Shown here: one piece after another, positions 35,307 to 46,561 of the stretch | How positions within the stretch are numbered: position 1 is the first letter of the stretch | Layout of the letters: each line of letters begins with the position of its first letter | Program-made: the position numbers and the translations under genes | DNA from: Caldilineaceae bacterium | GTDB lineage: Bacteria > Chloroflexota > Anaerolineae > Caldilineales > Caldilineaceae | Direction: 5' to 3' | Assembly: GCA_026708085.1 (NCBI GenBank) | Contig: JAPOVP010000099.1 | Span: 16,045-80,044, forward strand | DNA length: 64,000 bases | The notes under the pieces: generated by a model | Seen by the model: only the letters and a program-made list of their open reading frames with translations | What the model was told of the DNA's origin: nothing | The model's database searches: none

Positions 35307-36548
35307 ATGCAGGTAACCCAATGGAGCGAAGCGCTCTCCAGTTGGCTCATGGGACTGGGACTCCCCGGCTGGGCGGCCATCTTCCTGGTGTACGCCGTCG
35401 GGTCCTTTATCCTGATCAACTACGGTATGCTATCGGTTCTGCTGTTGATCTGGATTACGCGCAAGGCCATCAGCCGCATTCAGGACCGCATCGGCCCCAA
35501 CCGCGTCGGCAAGTACGGCCTCCTCCAGACCGTCGCTGATGCGGCCAAGTTGCTCTCCAAAGAGGACATCACCCCCTACGAAGCGGACAAGATCGCCTAC
35601 AATCTTTCCCCGGTACTGGCTGTATTCGGTGTACTGATGCTGCTGGCAGTCATACCATTTGCACCGGGCCTGACCGGCGTGGACCTGAATGTCGCCGCAC
35701 TCTACGTTGTGGCGCTCGGCTCGATAGGCATTATGGCGGCGCTGATGGCCGGGTGGGGCAGCAACAACAAGTACGCCTTGCTCGCCGGTTTTCGCGTAGT
35801 GGCCCAACTACTGAGCTATGAAATCCCTCTGGTGCTGGCAATCCTTACGGTAGTACTGCTCACCGGTTCGATGCGATTCGGTCAGATCGTGGAACTCCAG
35901 TCACTGCATATAGGCGCCTTTAACCTCGGACTGGGTTGGCTTGGAATTGTGATGCCGGGGGCGCTTATCGTCTTCTTTGTAAGCTCTCTCGCCGAGGCTG
36001 AACTCACCCCCTTCGATCTGTTGGAAGCGGAATCTGAACTGATTGCCGGATTCCACATCGAGTATTCGGGCATGAAGTTCGCCATGTTCTTCCTGGCCCA
36101 GTTCCTCAACGCCTGGATACTGGCCGCTGTCGCCGTCACCCTGTTTCTGGGAGGCTGGCAAGGCCCAGGCGTCGGCTTGCCGGTTATCGGCCCGTTATTG
36201 GGTCTCGGCTATTTTATGATTAAAGTGTACGGCATCTACGTCCTGCAGCAGTGGATCCGAGGGACCTTTCCCCGCATCCGCATTGACCAGATGATGTACT
36301 TCGCCTGGAAGGTCCTGGTGCCGCTGATGATCGGGCTGATTGTCGCCCAGGCCATAATCCAGAAGCTGCCGACCCCGGTTGCCGTTCAATATGTGCTGAT
36401 CTTCATCGCAAACGTCGGCGTCATGGCCGTCGTAGCCTACGTCCTGCAGAAATATTTCCGTGAAGAACAGATGCGAACGAAGCGCTCTTTCGAACCCTCG
36501 TCGCTGATAGGCTCCATGCAGGTCTCCGAAAAGGGCACAATGTATTAG
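35307..36548 (+). CDS. NuoH paralogue (second cluster) with altered quinone-loop motif
   Basis: This 413-residue protein is longer than NuoH1 (326). TTGGAGGC lies just before the ATG. The first loop has [18 protein letters not shown]. The acidic loop reads [21 protein letters not shown] and then [12 protein letters not shown], so the Asn-Arg usually found just before x-PFD is Glu-Leu here while the glutamates remain. Extra length comes from an N-terminal helix and from a C-terminal segment with two additional hydrophobic stretches and a polar tail (about residues 340-413). It should form the heel of a membrane arm, but no NuoB/NuoD partner is encoded beside it. Confidence 0.92.
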   Translation: MQVTQWSEALSSWLMGLGLPGWAAIFLVYAVGSFILINYGMLSVLLLIWITRKAISRIQDRIGPNRVGKYGLLQTVADAAKLLSKEDITPYEADKIAYNLSPVLAVFGVLMLLAVIPFAPGLTGVDLNVAALYVVALGSIGIMAALMAGWGSNNKYALLAGFRVVAQLLSYEIPLVLAILTVVLLTGSMRFGQIVELQSLHIGAFNLGLGWLGIVMPGALIVFFVSSLAEAELTPFDLLEAESELIAGFHIEYSGMKFAMFFLAQFLNAWILAAVAVTLFLGGWQGPGVGLPVIGPLLGLGYFMIKVYGIYVLQQWIRGTFPRIRIDQMMYFAWKVLVPLMIGLIVAQAIIQKLPTPVAVQYVLIFIANVGVMAVVAYVLQKYFREEQMRTKRSFEPSSLIGSMQVSEKGTMY

Positions 36549-36645
36549 GTCTTTCCAGACGACATTCAGGTAGAACGAGGCTGCGTGACAGTTCGGAGCA
36601 CGGCCGCCTACGGAGACGCTCTCCACCAAGAAGGCAGGGTTTCCC

Positions 36646-37176
36646 ATGCAGTTACCGCTGGGCATTGAGGTACCGATTCCAACATTCGAACAGTTCGTTT
36701 TCATCCAGGTAGCTCTGCTGACGGCCGTAGCCGGACTGGCCGTAGTGATGAGTCGAAACCTCTTTCACAGCGCTCTGGCCCTGACGCTGACCTTTTTCGG
36801 CGTCGCCGGCGTCTATGTCTTCTTGGAAGCCGAATTTCTGGCGGTCAGCCAAGTGCTCGTGTACGTCGGCGCGATCGCCATGCTGATCGCGTTTGCCATT
36901 ATGCTCACGCGCAGCATGATGTACGGGCGCACCTCTCCACTCAACAATCAGTGGGGTAAGTCGTCCCTCTTTGCCTTTCTCTTTTTTGTCGGGCTGCTTG
37001 CCTTTGCACGGGCAACACCGTGGCCGGCCCCGGGTGAGGAGGTCATCGCCGACGAAGCGCTGATTGGCGCACTGGGAAGAGAGTTTGTAACCACTTACGT
37101 AATTGCGTTTGAAGTTCTGGGGCTGCTGCTGCTCCTGGCTCTGGTCGGTGCCGTCATGTTGGCACGCGACCGCTAA
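36646..37176 (+). CDS. NuoJ paralogue (second cluster)
   Basis: The 176-residue product has five hydrophobic helices, with AVSQVLVYVGAIAMLIAFAIML as the conserved third-helix region and MVMSRN-like VVMSRNLFHSALALTLTFFGVAG near the N-terminus. It is a normal NuoJ in length and pattern and should sit next to NuoK2 and NuoH2. It lies 97 bases after nuoH2 and 77 bases before nuoK2. Confidence 0.93.
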   Translation: MQLPLGIEVPIPTFEQFVFIQVALLTAVAGLAVVMSRNLFHSALALTLTFFGVAGVYVFLEAEFLAVSQVLVYVGAIAMLIAFAIMLTRSMMYGRTSPLNNQWGKSSLFAFLFFVGLLAFARATPWPAPGEEVIADEALIGALGREFVTTYVIAFEVLGLLLLLALVGAVMLARDR

Positions 37177-37253
37177 GGCCAAGTTAAACGAAATCGGCTG
37201 CTGCAAATTCAGTTTACCGGTTTCTTGCCACCGATTCTGTTTGGGGTTGATCT

Positions 37254-37568
37254 ATGGTTCCGCTCAGCTGGTATCTGATGCTCGCCGCCTTCCTGTTCTC
37301 ATGCGGCCTGTATGGCGCGCTTGCACGGCGCAACGCCATCGCCATGCTCATGGGCATCGAGCTGATGCTCAACGCTGCCAACATCAACCTGGTGGCATTT
37401 TGGCGCCACGGGGTCGGTCCCATGGAAGACCTTACTGGACAGGCCTTTGCCGTATTGATTATCGGCTTGGCCGCAGCCGAGGCCGCTGTGGGCTTGGCGC
37501 TGATAATCGCCGTCTACCGCGAGCGGCGCACTATAGATGTCGACGAGCTGGACCTTCTTTCAGGCTGA
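37254..37568 (+). CDS. NuoK paralogue (second cluster)
   Basis: The 104-residue, three-helix protein keeps both membrane glutamates: MGIELMLNAANINLVAF and LAAAEAAVGLALII. This argues that the second membrane arm can still conduct protons. It is followed after about 60 bases by a small non-nuo gene. Confidence 0.94.
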   Translation: MVPLSWYLMLAAFLFSCGLYGALARRNAIAMLMGIELMLNAANINLVAFWRHGVGPMEDLTGQAFAVLIIGLAAAEAAVGLALIIAVYRERRTIDVDELDLLSG

Positions 37569-37631
37569 GTGGCCCTGTACAGGTAGAATGGCGCCGCTGC
37601 CGGCGTCGTGTGCGGAGAAAACCGGAACAAG

Positions 37632-37982
37632 GTGGCCAAGAAGCAGCTGACGGGAACACTTGAAGAACAGTGCAGCTTTCTCTACCAGGTCGCACAGGAG
37701 AAGATGGAGGACGGCAACTATACAGGCGCCGTCTATGCACTCAAAGAGATCGTAAGGCATAAGCCCGACTACCACGATGCAGCACAGCTCTTGGAGAAAG
37801 CCCGCCGGCATAAGAAAGCGCAGTCATTTCGACTGATCATCTCTCTTACCGGGGCGGCCCTGTTTGTTGGCATCGGCTCGACTGCCGGAGTACCCAACGA
37901 TCTGTGGCTGTTCGTGCTGGCATTCGCCGGTCTGCTCTTAGGGTATGCAGTTGCCAATATGGTTCGACGTCAAGCAACGTAA
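37632..37982 (+). CDS. Unknown small protein: TPR-like helices plus two membrane helices, inside the second nuo cluster
   Basis: I do not recognise this as a complex I subunit. The frame is open from GTG 37608; I prefer GTG 37632 (GGAA close upstream), giving 116 residues, but the start is uncertain. Residues about 10-60 form a TPR-like helix pair (FLYQVAQEKMEDGNYTGAVYAL, then HKPDYHDAAQLLEKARRHKK). Two hydrophobic helices follow, with a short GVPNDLW turn between them, and the chain ends in a basic tail. The layout suggests a membrane protein presenting a cytoplasmic protein-binding domain. Its place between nuoK2 and nuoL2, same strand, 63 and 72 bases from its neighbours, suggests a role in assembly or as an accessory subunit of this membrane arm; that is inference. 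Confidence 0.7.
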   Translation: MAKKQLTGTLEEQCSFLYQVAQEKMEDGNYTGAVYALKEIVRHKPDYHDAAQLLEKARRHKKAQSFRLIISLTGAALFVGIGSTAGVPNDLWLFVLAFAGLLLGYAVANMVRRQAT

Positions 37983-38054
37983 TAGGTTTGGCATCTGATT
38001 TCTGAACTGACTACGGAAGACCGTCCGGTTTCCATTTTTTCTTGAGGTTTTTCT

Positions 38055-40277
38055 ATGGAAGGACTATTCAGCGTCACTTGGGTTGTGCCGATTCCCCCCT
38101 TCCTGGCATTCCTGGCGATTCTACTCTTTCTGAACAAAAATAAGCGGGGCAGCGCCCTGGTCGCAATTGGTTCGGCTCTTCTCAGTTGCATTCTCGGCTG
38201 GGGAATCGCCTTCGCTTCGTTCTTTAGCGATCACTTCGGTGATCATCCGGTTGACGAGGCGATTTACACGATTCCCACCGGCGCAACCGAATTTGTCATT
38301 GGCTACGCTGTCGATCCGGCCAATGCTTTGATGCTCTTCATGGTGCCCTTCCTGGTGTTGATGATCTTCATCTACTCCAGCGGCTACATGAGTTTCCCCC
38401 ACCACCTCAAAGCAGAGCAGTACCCGACCGCCTACTCGCAGGGAAAAGACCCCCGCTACAGCCGCTTCATGGCCTACATCTGTCTGTTCGCGACCGGCAT
38501 GCTCGGTCTCGTCGTCGCCAACAATCTGCTCCAGTTCTTTGTATTCTGGGAAGTGATGGGGCTGTGCAGCTACCTCTTGATCGGTTTCTGGTACGAGAAG
38601 GCGTCGGCGAGAGCAGCCGCGGTCAAAGCGTTTATCACCACCCGAATCGGTGATGCCCTGCTCATGATCGGCCTGATCCTGCTGTACGTACGCAGCGAGC
38701 CGAGCAGCCTGCGCTTCAGCGAGTTGTTCACCGAGACAAACCTCGATCAACTCGCCCATTCACTGGTCAACATCCCCCTGTTCGGCGAAATTCACTGGAT
38801 TTCCCTTATCGGCGTGCTCATTTTCTGCGGCGCCATCGGCAAGAGCGCCCAGTTCCCGCTCCACATCTGGTTGCCGGATGCAATGGAAGGGCCCACACCT
38901 GTCAGCGCCATGATCCATGCTGCGACAATGGTGTCAGCCGGTGTCTTCCTTTTGGTTCGGATGTTCCCGATCTACAATTTTTCTCCCGAAGTCTCCGCTG
39001 GCACGCTGCAGTTCGTCGCCTTCATCGGCGCGTTTACCGCCCTGTTCGCGGCCACAATTGCCGTGGCCCAGTGGGACATCAAACGCGTGCTGGCCTACTC
39101 CACGATCTCTCAGTTGGGGTATATGGTTGCCGCCATCGGCATGGGTGCGTATGTGGCCGCGCTCTTCCACCTGTTGACCCACGCCTTCTTCAAGGCTCTC
39201 CTGTTCCTCGGTTCCGGCAGCGTGATTCACGGCGTGGAACACGGCTACCATCACGCGCACGAGCACGCCCACGACCACCATGACGAGAGCCACACCGAAC
39301 ATATCGTCCGCCGCGCCGATGGCGTACTCGATACCGAAGACGCGCAGGATATGCGCAACATGGGTGGCCTTCTGTCCAGAATGCCCCGTACAGGCTGGAC
39401 CTTCATCATAGGTGGGCTGGCCCTATCAGGCTTTCCTCTGGTCACCGCAGGCTTCTGGTCCAAGGATGAAATTCTGGCCTTCGCCTGGGATGGCAACCAT
39501 CAGTGGGTCTTCTGGACGCTGGCCCTGGCTGCCTTCCTGACCGCCTTCTATACAATGCGTCAGATCGGTCTGACCTTCCTCGGTACGGCCCGCACCGAAG
39601 GCGCCTCGCACGCCCCGGAGAGCGTCGCCAGCATGACGACTCCTCTGATTCTGATCAGCATCTTCGCCATCGCCGGCGGTTGGTTCGGCATTCCCGATGC
39701 GTTCCCGGTTCTGGGCGCCATCGTTCCCAACTGGATCGGGCACTTCCTCGAACCCTACATGAAGTACATGCACCTGTACCCGCATCATCCGGACTTCAAT
39801 TTCGTGCCGCTGGCAGTCTCGATAGTGGTCGCGCTCGGCGGCCTCGGAGCCGGCTACCTGGTCTACGGACAAGGGCTGAAGGAAGGTCAGACGGATCCCG
39901 TTGCCCGAATCCTCGGTCCGATCTGGTGGGTGTGGCACCGCAAGTACTGGATAGACGAGCTGTACAATGGCACGATCGTGCTCTTTACCTTGTGGCTGAG
40001 CCGTTTCCTGGCCCTGTTCGACCGCGATTGGATTATCGACTGGTTCGTCAACTGGGTCGGCCGGATAGCAATCAGAATCGGCGATCTCTCTGCTGCCTTT
40101 GACAGATTCGTCGTTGACGGCTTCGTAGACGGCGTCGGCTGGATCTCCGATCAGGCCGGCCACATTGCTCGCCTTCTGCAGGATGGTCGCGTGCAGACCT
40201 ATCTGCTCTTCGGTATGTTGATCCTGGCCGTATGGCTTTTCCTGAACGTGCTTCCCATGATACTTACTCTGGTGTAA
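38055..40277 (+). CDS. NuoL paralogue (second cluster) with His-rich insertion
   Basis: The 740-residue product is about 100 residues longer than the NuoL at 21928-23838. Channel residues are kept: [40 protein letters not shown] and [20 protein letters not shown] distinctive loop at about residues 394-416 has ten His in 22 residues ([10 protein letters not shown] core), absent from NuoL1, where the same loop is short. The C-terminal lateral-helix region contains [16 protein letters not shown] and a terminal helix, as in complex I. The His-rich segment may bind metal or act as a proton-collecting antenna; both are guesses. Confidence 0.94.
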   Translation: MEGLFSVTWVVPIPPFLAFLAILLFLNKNKRGSALVAIGSALLSCILGWGIAFASFFSDHFGDHPVDEAIYTIPTGATEFVIGYAVDPANALMLFMVPFLVLMIFIYSSGYMSFPHHLKAEQYPTAYSQGKDPRYSRFMAYICLFATGMLGLVVANNLLQFFVFWEVMGLCSYLLIGFWYEKASARAAAVKAFITTRIGDALLMIGLILLYVRSEPSSLRFSELFTETNLDQLAHSLVNIPLFGEIHWISLIGVLIFCGAIGKSAQFPLHIWLPDAMEGPTPVSAMIHAATMVSAGVFLLVRMFPIYNFSPEVSAGTLQFVAFIGAFTALFAATIAVAQWDIKRVLAYSTISQLGYMVAAIGMGAYVAALFHLLTHAFFKALLFLGSGSVIHGVEHGYHHAHEHAHDHHDESHTEHIVRRADGVLDTEDAQDMRNMGGLLSRMPRTGWTFIIGGLALSGFPLVTAGFWSKDEILAFAWDGNHQWVFWTLALAAFLTAFYTMRQIGLTFLGTARTEGASHAPESVASMTTPLILISIFAIAGGWFGIPDAFPVLGAIVPNWIGHFLEPYMKYMHLYPHHPDFNFVPLAVSIVVALGGLGAGYLVYGQGLKEGQTDPVARILGPIWWVWHRKYWIDELYNGTIVLFTLWLSRFLALFDRDWIIDWFVNWVGRIAIRIGDLSAAFDRFVVDGFVDGVGWISDQAGHIARLLQDGRVQTYLLFGMLILAVWLFLNVLPMILTLV

Positions 40278-40371
40278 GAAACAGCGCCGCCTGGTGTGCA
40301 TCCTTTCGTATGGCAGCGGTTCCGAATGGCTCAAATCTGCCTAAACCTAAACTCTGCTTGGAGACGGCTTC

Positions 40372-41970
<1,599 letters not shown>

Positions 41971-42064
41971 TCACTGCAGTGACCGGCTGCTTGCTCACCG
42001 CGCCAGGTTGACTTACGCGGCCGCAAGCACCCGGAATCCGGAACTGTTACATGGAGATTAGTCC

Positions 42065-43570
42065 GTGGGCGACTTAGGATATATCGCACCTGAAATCATA
42101 CTTCTCATCGGCGGCCTGTTCATCTTCTGCCTCGACCTGGCCTACGATCCCGGTGTGGGAAAGAAATCAGGGCTGAGCTACATGGCCTTGTCTGCCCTGT
42201 TCTTGACCGCTGCCCTGGTTGCCGTCGTACTCCAACTGGATATCTCGGATCCGGAAGCCGGGCCGAAGATCGCCTACTCGATGATGACGATCGACAACTT
42301 CGGCAGCTTTATCAAGGTCACCATCTTTTCCGGCATGATCCTGACCACAATCGCCGGCGGCCGCTATATGAATCGTCGCTCCGGCAATCAGGGTGAGTTC
42401 TGGACATTCTTCCTGATGGTCAGCCTGGCCATGAGCATTGCCGTCAGCGCCAACAATCTGGTCCTGGTCTATCTCGCCATCGAGTTCCTTTCGATTACCA
42501 GTTACATGCTGGCCGGTTTCCTGCGCGAGAACAGGCGCAGCAACGAGGCCGGTCTCAAGTACTTCCTCTACGGATCGATCGCCTCGGCCGTAATGCTGTA
42601 CGGCATCAGCCTGCTCTACGGCGCCACAGGCTCTCTCTACCTTCACGACATTGCCGCCGAATTCTCTGTCATTGTCGGTGAATCCACGGAAGTGAGCGGG
42701 CTGGCCTTTGCCGCCTTGCCGGCGATGCTTCTGATTCTGGCTGGATTGGGATTCAAGGCGAGCCTGGCGCCCTTCTACCAGTGGGCTCCCGACACCTACG
42801 ACGGCTCACCCACGCCGGTCGCCACCTATCTTTCCACCGCCTCAAAGGCCGCTGCCTTCGCGGTGTTGGCCCGTTTCTTCATCGTGGCCATGGCCTCATT
42901 CGAAGTCAACTGGGTACCGGTCCTGGCTGCTTTCAGCATCATCACCATGACGATGGGCAATCTAGCCGCGCTGCGACAGGACAGCGTCAAGCGCATGATC
43001 GCATACAGTTCCGTGGCCCAGGCCGGCTACATCCTGATGGGGTTGGTTGCCGTGACTTCATCCTCGCCGAGCGCGATGAATGGTCTTAACGGCGTCCTGC
43101 TCTATCTCTTCGCCTATCTGTTTACCAACGTCGGCGCATTTCTGGTAGTCATGGCGCTGGAAGAGACGGTCGACAGCACCCATATCAGCGCTTACCGGGG
43201 TCTGATAAAACGGGCGCCCTGGTTGGCAGTCATGTTTACGATCTTCCTGCTCAGCCTGACCGGCATTCCCCTCACAGGCGGTTTCTTCGGCAAGTTTTAT
43301 GTCTTCGGCGCCGCCATCCAGCGCCAGTACTTCTGGTTGGCCGGAATTGGTATGATCAATGCCGGTATCGCCGCCTTCTACTATCTCCGCGTGGTACGGG
43401 AGATGTACTTTACCAGCGAAGGAGAAGGCGATTCCCTGGATGTGCCGATGGCGTTACAGACCAGCCTCCTGATCTGCACCATCGCCACGCTTTGGATCGG
43501 CGTCTACCCCAGCGCGGTAATTGACTGGGTAAGCAACGCCTCGGTCCAGTTGCTTTCTGTCGTCCCTTAG
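42065..43570 (+). CDS. NuoN paralogue (second cluster)
   Basis: This 501-residue protein starts at GTG 42065, with GGAG 8 bases upstream. It has about 14 helices and the signatures GFKASLAPFYQWAPDTYDGSPTP and RMIAYSSVAQAGYILMG. It is the last gene of the second nuo cluster; the next gene is convergent, 4 bases downstream of its stop. No nuoB, C, D, E, F, G or I is found between 34.8 and 43.6 kb. Confidence 0.94.
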   Translation: MGDLGYIAPEIILLIGGLFIFCLDLAYDPGVGKKSGLSYMALSALFLTAALVAVVLQLDISDPEAGPKIAYSMMTIDNFGSFIKVTIFSGMILTTIAGGRYMNRRSGNQGEFWTFFLMVSLAMSIAVSANNLVLVYLAIEFLSITSYMLAGFLRENRRSNEAGLKYFLYGSIASAVMLYGISLLYGATGSLYLHDIAAEFSVIVGESTEVSGLAFAALPAMLLILAGLGFKASLAPFYQWAPDTYDGSPTPVATYLSTASKAAAFAVLARFFIVAMASFEVNWVPVLAAFSIITMTMGNLAALRQDSVKRMIAYSSVAQAGYILMGLVAVTSSSPSAMNGLNGVLLYLFAYLFTNVGAFLVVMALEETVDSTHISAYRGLIKRAPWLAVMFTIFLLSLTGIPLTGGFFGKFYVFGAAIQRQYFWLAGIGMINAGIAAFYYLRVVREMYFTSEGEGDSLDVPMALQTSLLICTIATLWIGVYPSAVIDWVSNASVQLLSVVP

Positions 43571-43574
43571 TTAC

Positions 43575-44597
43575 TCAGGGAGTAGGAGCATCCTCCCTGA
43601 GCAGCCCCTCGACCTTCAGTTCATTCCACAATTCTGCCGGGATTGGCCTCTGGAGCAGGTCGTAGTTCCCCCGTACATGAGCGACTTCCATCGCGCCGGG
43701 AATGATGGCGGATACGATCGGGTTGGCCAGCAGGATCTGCAACGCCGCGCAGGGAAGTGGCGTCTGGTGTCGCCTGCAAATCTTCTCAATCCGATCCGTT
43801 CTCTCCATCATCTCCTGCGAGGCTGGTGCGTAGAAGTACGTGGCGCCCGGCACTGCGCCGGTGGCCAGAATCCCCGATGCGAACACCGCTCCGATAATGA
43901 CGCTGATTCCCCTCTGCTCGCATAGGGGGAACTCCTCCTCCAGCATCTCCTGCGTCAGCAGGTTATATCCGTAAGCGACCAGAAAAAAGTCCAGTTCCAC
44001 AAGGTCGAGGAAGCGGGGGATCATCCCTAGCTCATTGATGCCCGCGCCTACACCCTTTACCAGCCCGTGACTGCGCAGCTCCTCGAGCGCACGCCAGCCG
44101 CTGGTGAACAGTTGATTCAAATAGGCGTTCACGCGAGCCTCGGTCTCGTAGAAGTAGAAGTCCAGGTCATGAATTACCAGCAGATCCACGGAAGGCAGGC
44201 TGAGCCGTTGCAGGCTGTCCTCGAAGGAACGCATGATCCCATCGTAGCTGTAGTCGACAGTAAATTCGAATGGCAGCGCCCCAATGAATGGGCCAGGATC
44301 GAAATTTGCAAGATCGTAAACCGGCCGGAATACACGCCCAACTTTAGTGGAGAGTACGTACTCGTCACGAGGTTTCTGTCGCAAAAAGTGACCGACGCGA
44401 TGTTCGCTCTTGCCATTACCGTAGAACGGCGATGTATCGAAGTACCGGACGCCTACATCCCAGGCGGCCTGCAAGACGCCCTGTGCGGAATCTTCATCGA
44501 GCATCTTGAACAGGTCTCCCAGCGGCGCCGTTCCCAGTCCAAACTCGGTGACTGAAGTCCCTGTATTGCCGATTCCCCTCTGCGGAATGCTGCTCAT
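43575..44597 (-). CDS. Aldo/keto reductase (aldose/L-fucose dehydrogenase-like)
   Basis: The 340-residue product has the AKR catalytic tetrad: FDTSPFYG (Asp and Tyr), STKVGR (Lys) and LVIHDLD (His). N-terminal GNTGTSVTEFGLGTAPLG and C-terminal AIIPGAMEVAHVRGN are typical of the D-threo-aldose 1-dehydrogenase/L-fucose dehydrogenase/pyridoxal 4-dehydrogenase subgroup. It uses NAD(P)H; the true substrate is unknown. The start has an excellent ribosome site (GAGGAGGG 6 bases before ATG 44597). It is a lone minus-strand gene, convergent with nuoN2 and divergent from the methyltransferase gene. Confidence 0.88.
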   Translation of the reverse strand: MSSIPQRGIGNTGTSVTEFGLGTAPLGDLFKMLDEDSAQGVLQAAWDVGVRYFDTSPFYGNGKSEHRVGHFLRQKPRDEYVLSTKVGRVFRPVYDLANFDPGPFIGALPFEFTVDYSYDGIMRSFEDSLQRLSLPSVDLLVIHDLDFYFYETEARVNAYLNQLFTSGWRALEELRSHGLVKGVGAGINELGMIPRFLDLVELDFFLVAYGYNLLTQEMLEEEFPLCEQRGISVIIGAVFASGILATGAVPGATYFYAPASQEMMERTDRIEKICRRHQTPLPCAALQILLANPIVSAIIPGAMEVAHVRGNYDLLQRPIPAELWNELKVEGLLREDAPTP

Positions 44598-44687
44598 CGA
44601 TCGCCCTCCTCATGATAATTCGGCCCAGCCGCTTGTTCGAATCCAAGCCCCACTTAATCCTGGCGGCACTTCAAATTCTGCTCTGGT

Positions 44688-44717
44688 TTGAAACCAGCAC
44701 CATCTGTATGTTACTAT
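44688..44717 (+). promoter_or_regulatory. Probable promoter of the methyltransferase gene, TTGAAA-N18-TACTAT
   Basis: TTGAAA at 44688-44693 and TACTAT at 44712-44717 are 18 bases apart. The predicted start near 44724 leaves a leader of about 107 bases. Match quality is moderate. Confidence 0.42.
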
Positions 44718-44830
44718 GAAACTATCTCCTGTTACCATTCCGCCATTAAGGATGGAAAACTGAACCGCTCTCGCCCAGAAGCTACTAATCCTCTGCCGCC
44801 GAGGCCGCTCAGCCACGGAGATATCAAATT

Positions 44831-45754
44831 ATGACCACCTCGGAAAGTACACCTCGTAGACGCCTAAAGGATACAAGCAAGACAGCCGTGCTGGTCGCGA
44901 CCATCCGCGCTGTGCATTTGCGCTGGCACGACCCACCTCACATTTTCGAAGACACCTACGCGTTGCAGATGCTGACGCCATTCTGGCATGCGGTCGCAAA
45001 GTTCAGGCCGCTCAAGTGGCTTGTCGGAGATGTGCTATTGGGCGTCTACCGTCCCGTTTACCCGGCAGTCGTACTACGTTCCCGTTATACTGAAGACCAG
45101 TTGGTCGAAGCAGTCGAGTCAGGCACCGAACAGTATGTGATACTCGGCGCGGGGCACGATACCTTCGCACTGCGGCGCAAGGATCTGGCGGACAAAGTGC
45201 GCGTCTTTGAAGTGGATACACCGAATACTCAGGACGTAAAGCGACAGAGCATTCTGAAGGCCAACGGGAGCATTCCCGCGAATCTCACCCTTGTACCGGT
45301 AAACTTTGAGGTCGACCGGTTGGATGAAGAACTCGAAAAGGCAGGCTTCGACTCCCAACAACCGGCGTTCTACTCCTGGCTCGGTGTAACGTACTACCTG
45401 ACGCCTGAGGCAATTCGCGATACCCTGGGCCGGATTGCACAACTGTCTGCACCGGGGAGTCGTATCGTCTTCGACTTTAAAATCGCCAAACACATGATGA
45501 CCCGGGAATGGCGAACGCTGTGCGAAAAGATGGAAGGATTCGTGGCGCGCCGGGGTGAGCCCATGCTGACCGACTTTACGCCGCAGTCGCTGAGCGACAT
45601 GATGGCCCGGCATGGCTACACTGAGGTCGAGATGATGCCTCCCGAGGAGCAGCAGAAACGTTACCTGGCTGATCGCACCGACATCGAGCCTACAGCCTTC
45701 TTCCACTTTGCCCAGTTTTCGCTGGAGCCGCCGTCTGAAGAGGGTGCGGAGTAA
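44831..45754 (+). CDS. SAM-dependent methyltransferase, LCM/TIGR00027-like family
   Basis: The 307-residue protein matches the leucine-carboxyl-methyltransferase family (PF04072). It has the lead-in KTAVLVATIRAVHLRW, VVLRSRYTEDQL, the SAM-binding loop YVILGAGHDTFALR, the acidic strand VFEVDTPNTQDVKR and the later VTYYLTPEAI. Members methylate carboxyl groups or make small natural-product methyl esters; the substrate here is not known. CGGAG lies 10 bases upstream of the ATG. It is followed after 5 bases by a cupin gene, so the two are probably one operon. Confidence 0.87.
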   Translation: MTTSESTPRRRLKDTSKTAVLVATIRAVHLRWHDPPHIFEDTYALQMLTPFWHAVAKFRPLKWLVGDVLLGVYRPVYPAVVLRSRYTEDQLVEAVESGTEQYVILGAGHDTFALRRKDLADKVRVFEVDTPNTQDVKRQSILKANGSIPANLTLVPVNFEVDRLDEELEKAGFDSQQPAFYSWLGVTYYLTPEAIRDTLGRIAQLSAPGSRIVFDFKIAKHMMTREWRTLCEKMEGFVARRGEPMLTDFTPQSLSDMMARHGYTEVEMMPPEEQQKRYLADRTDIEPTAFFHFAQFSLEPPSEEGAE

Positions 45755-45759
45755 CGACT

Positions 45760-46401
45760 ATGGCACGCCCGCCCACGCACCACGCTGACGAGTGGCTGCT
45801 CGACAATGCGCAGATGCGGCAATTCATCAGTGCGGTGAACACTACGCGGGCCCGCGAGTCGGACCCAAGCAAAATCGTAGCTGCTGTCCGTCCGGAATTT
45901 ATCAATCTCTTGGCGGACCCAGAGTGGCTGCCGCAGAAGTTCCAGAAGCCGTCCGCAGAGAGCGGCATGGGAGGCGGCATAGGCATGTGGCTGCTATATC
46001 GGGCCGGCGATGGCGGCTTGGCCTTTTCAGCCCTGGTTGTGCCACCGGGCGCCCAGACTCCCGTGCACGACCATCTGGCCTGGGGACTTGTGGGTCTCTA
46101 CAAGGGCGAGCAGGAAGAAGAGGTCTTTACCCGCCAGGACGACGGCAGCACTGAATCGCACGCTAAGTTGACCCTCTCAGTACGCCAAATGCTGCGGCCG
46201 GGCGACTTATACGAGTTGCTACCGGAAATCGACATCCATCGTGTGCGCACAACCAGCCCGGACACGTCGGTGTCGCTCCATCTATTGGGCAACGACAACG
46301 GCTGCATCTGGCGGCACCGCTTCGACCCGGAAACTGACTCCGCTCAACCTTTCCGCTCAGGATGGCTCAATGTGGAGTGCCGTGACAACGAAACCGGCTG
46401 A
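45760..46401 (+). CDS. Cupin metal-dependent protein, cysteine-dioxygenase-like
   Basis: This 213-residue protein has the cupin motif GAQTPVHDHLAWGLVGLYKGEQEEEVF, with two His and the downstream Glu as iron ligands, and IDIHRVRTTSPDTSVSLHLLGND as the second half-motif with its His. It resembles the predicted double-stranded beta-helix enzymes related to cysteine or 3-mercaptopropionate dioxygenase (PF05995-like). The thiol substrate is not fixed by sequence. Its stop is 160 bases before the aldolase gene; its start is 5 bases after the methyltransferase gene. Confidence 0.82.
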   Translation: MARPPTHHADEWLLDNAQMRQFISAVNTTRARESDPSKIVAAVRPEFINLLADPEWLPQKFQKPSAESGMGGGIGMWLLYRAGDGGLAFSALVVPPGAQTPVHDHLAWGLVGLYKGEQEEEVFTRQDDGSTESHAKLTLSVRQMLRPGDLYELLPEIDIHRVRTTSPDTSVSLHLLGNDNGCIWRHRFDPETDSAQPFRSGWLNVECRDNETG

Positions 46402-46561
46402 TAGCGAGTCGCTCTGAATAGCCACCTTTTGTCGCACTTCCCAAAACGAAGAAGTGGATCAAGGCTCTTTCACTCACGCCGTGCGCGAAGCGCATCGGCG
46501 TCAAACGCAGGTTACATTCGGTAGGAAGCTTTCACACGCCAACTCGCACAGGGGATAACCA

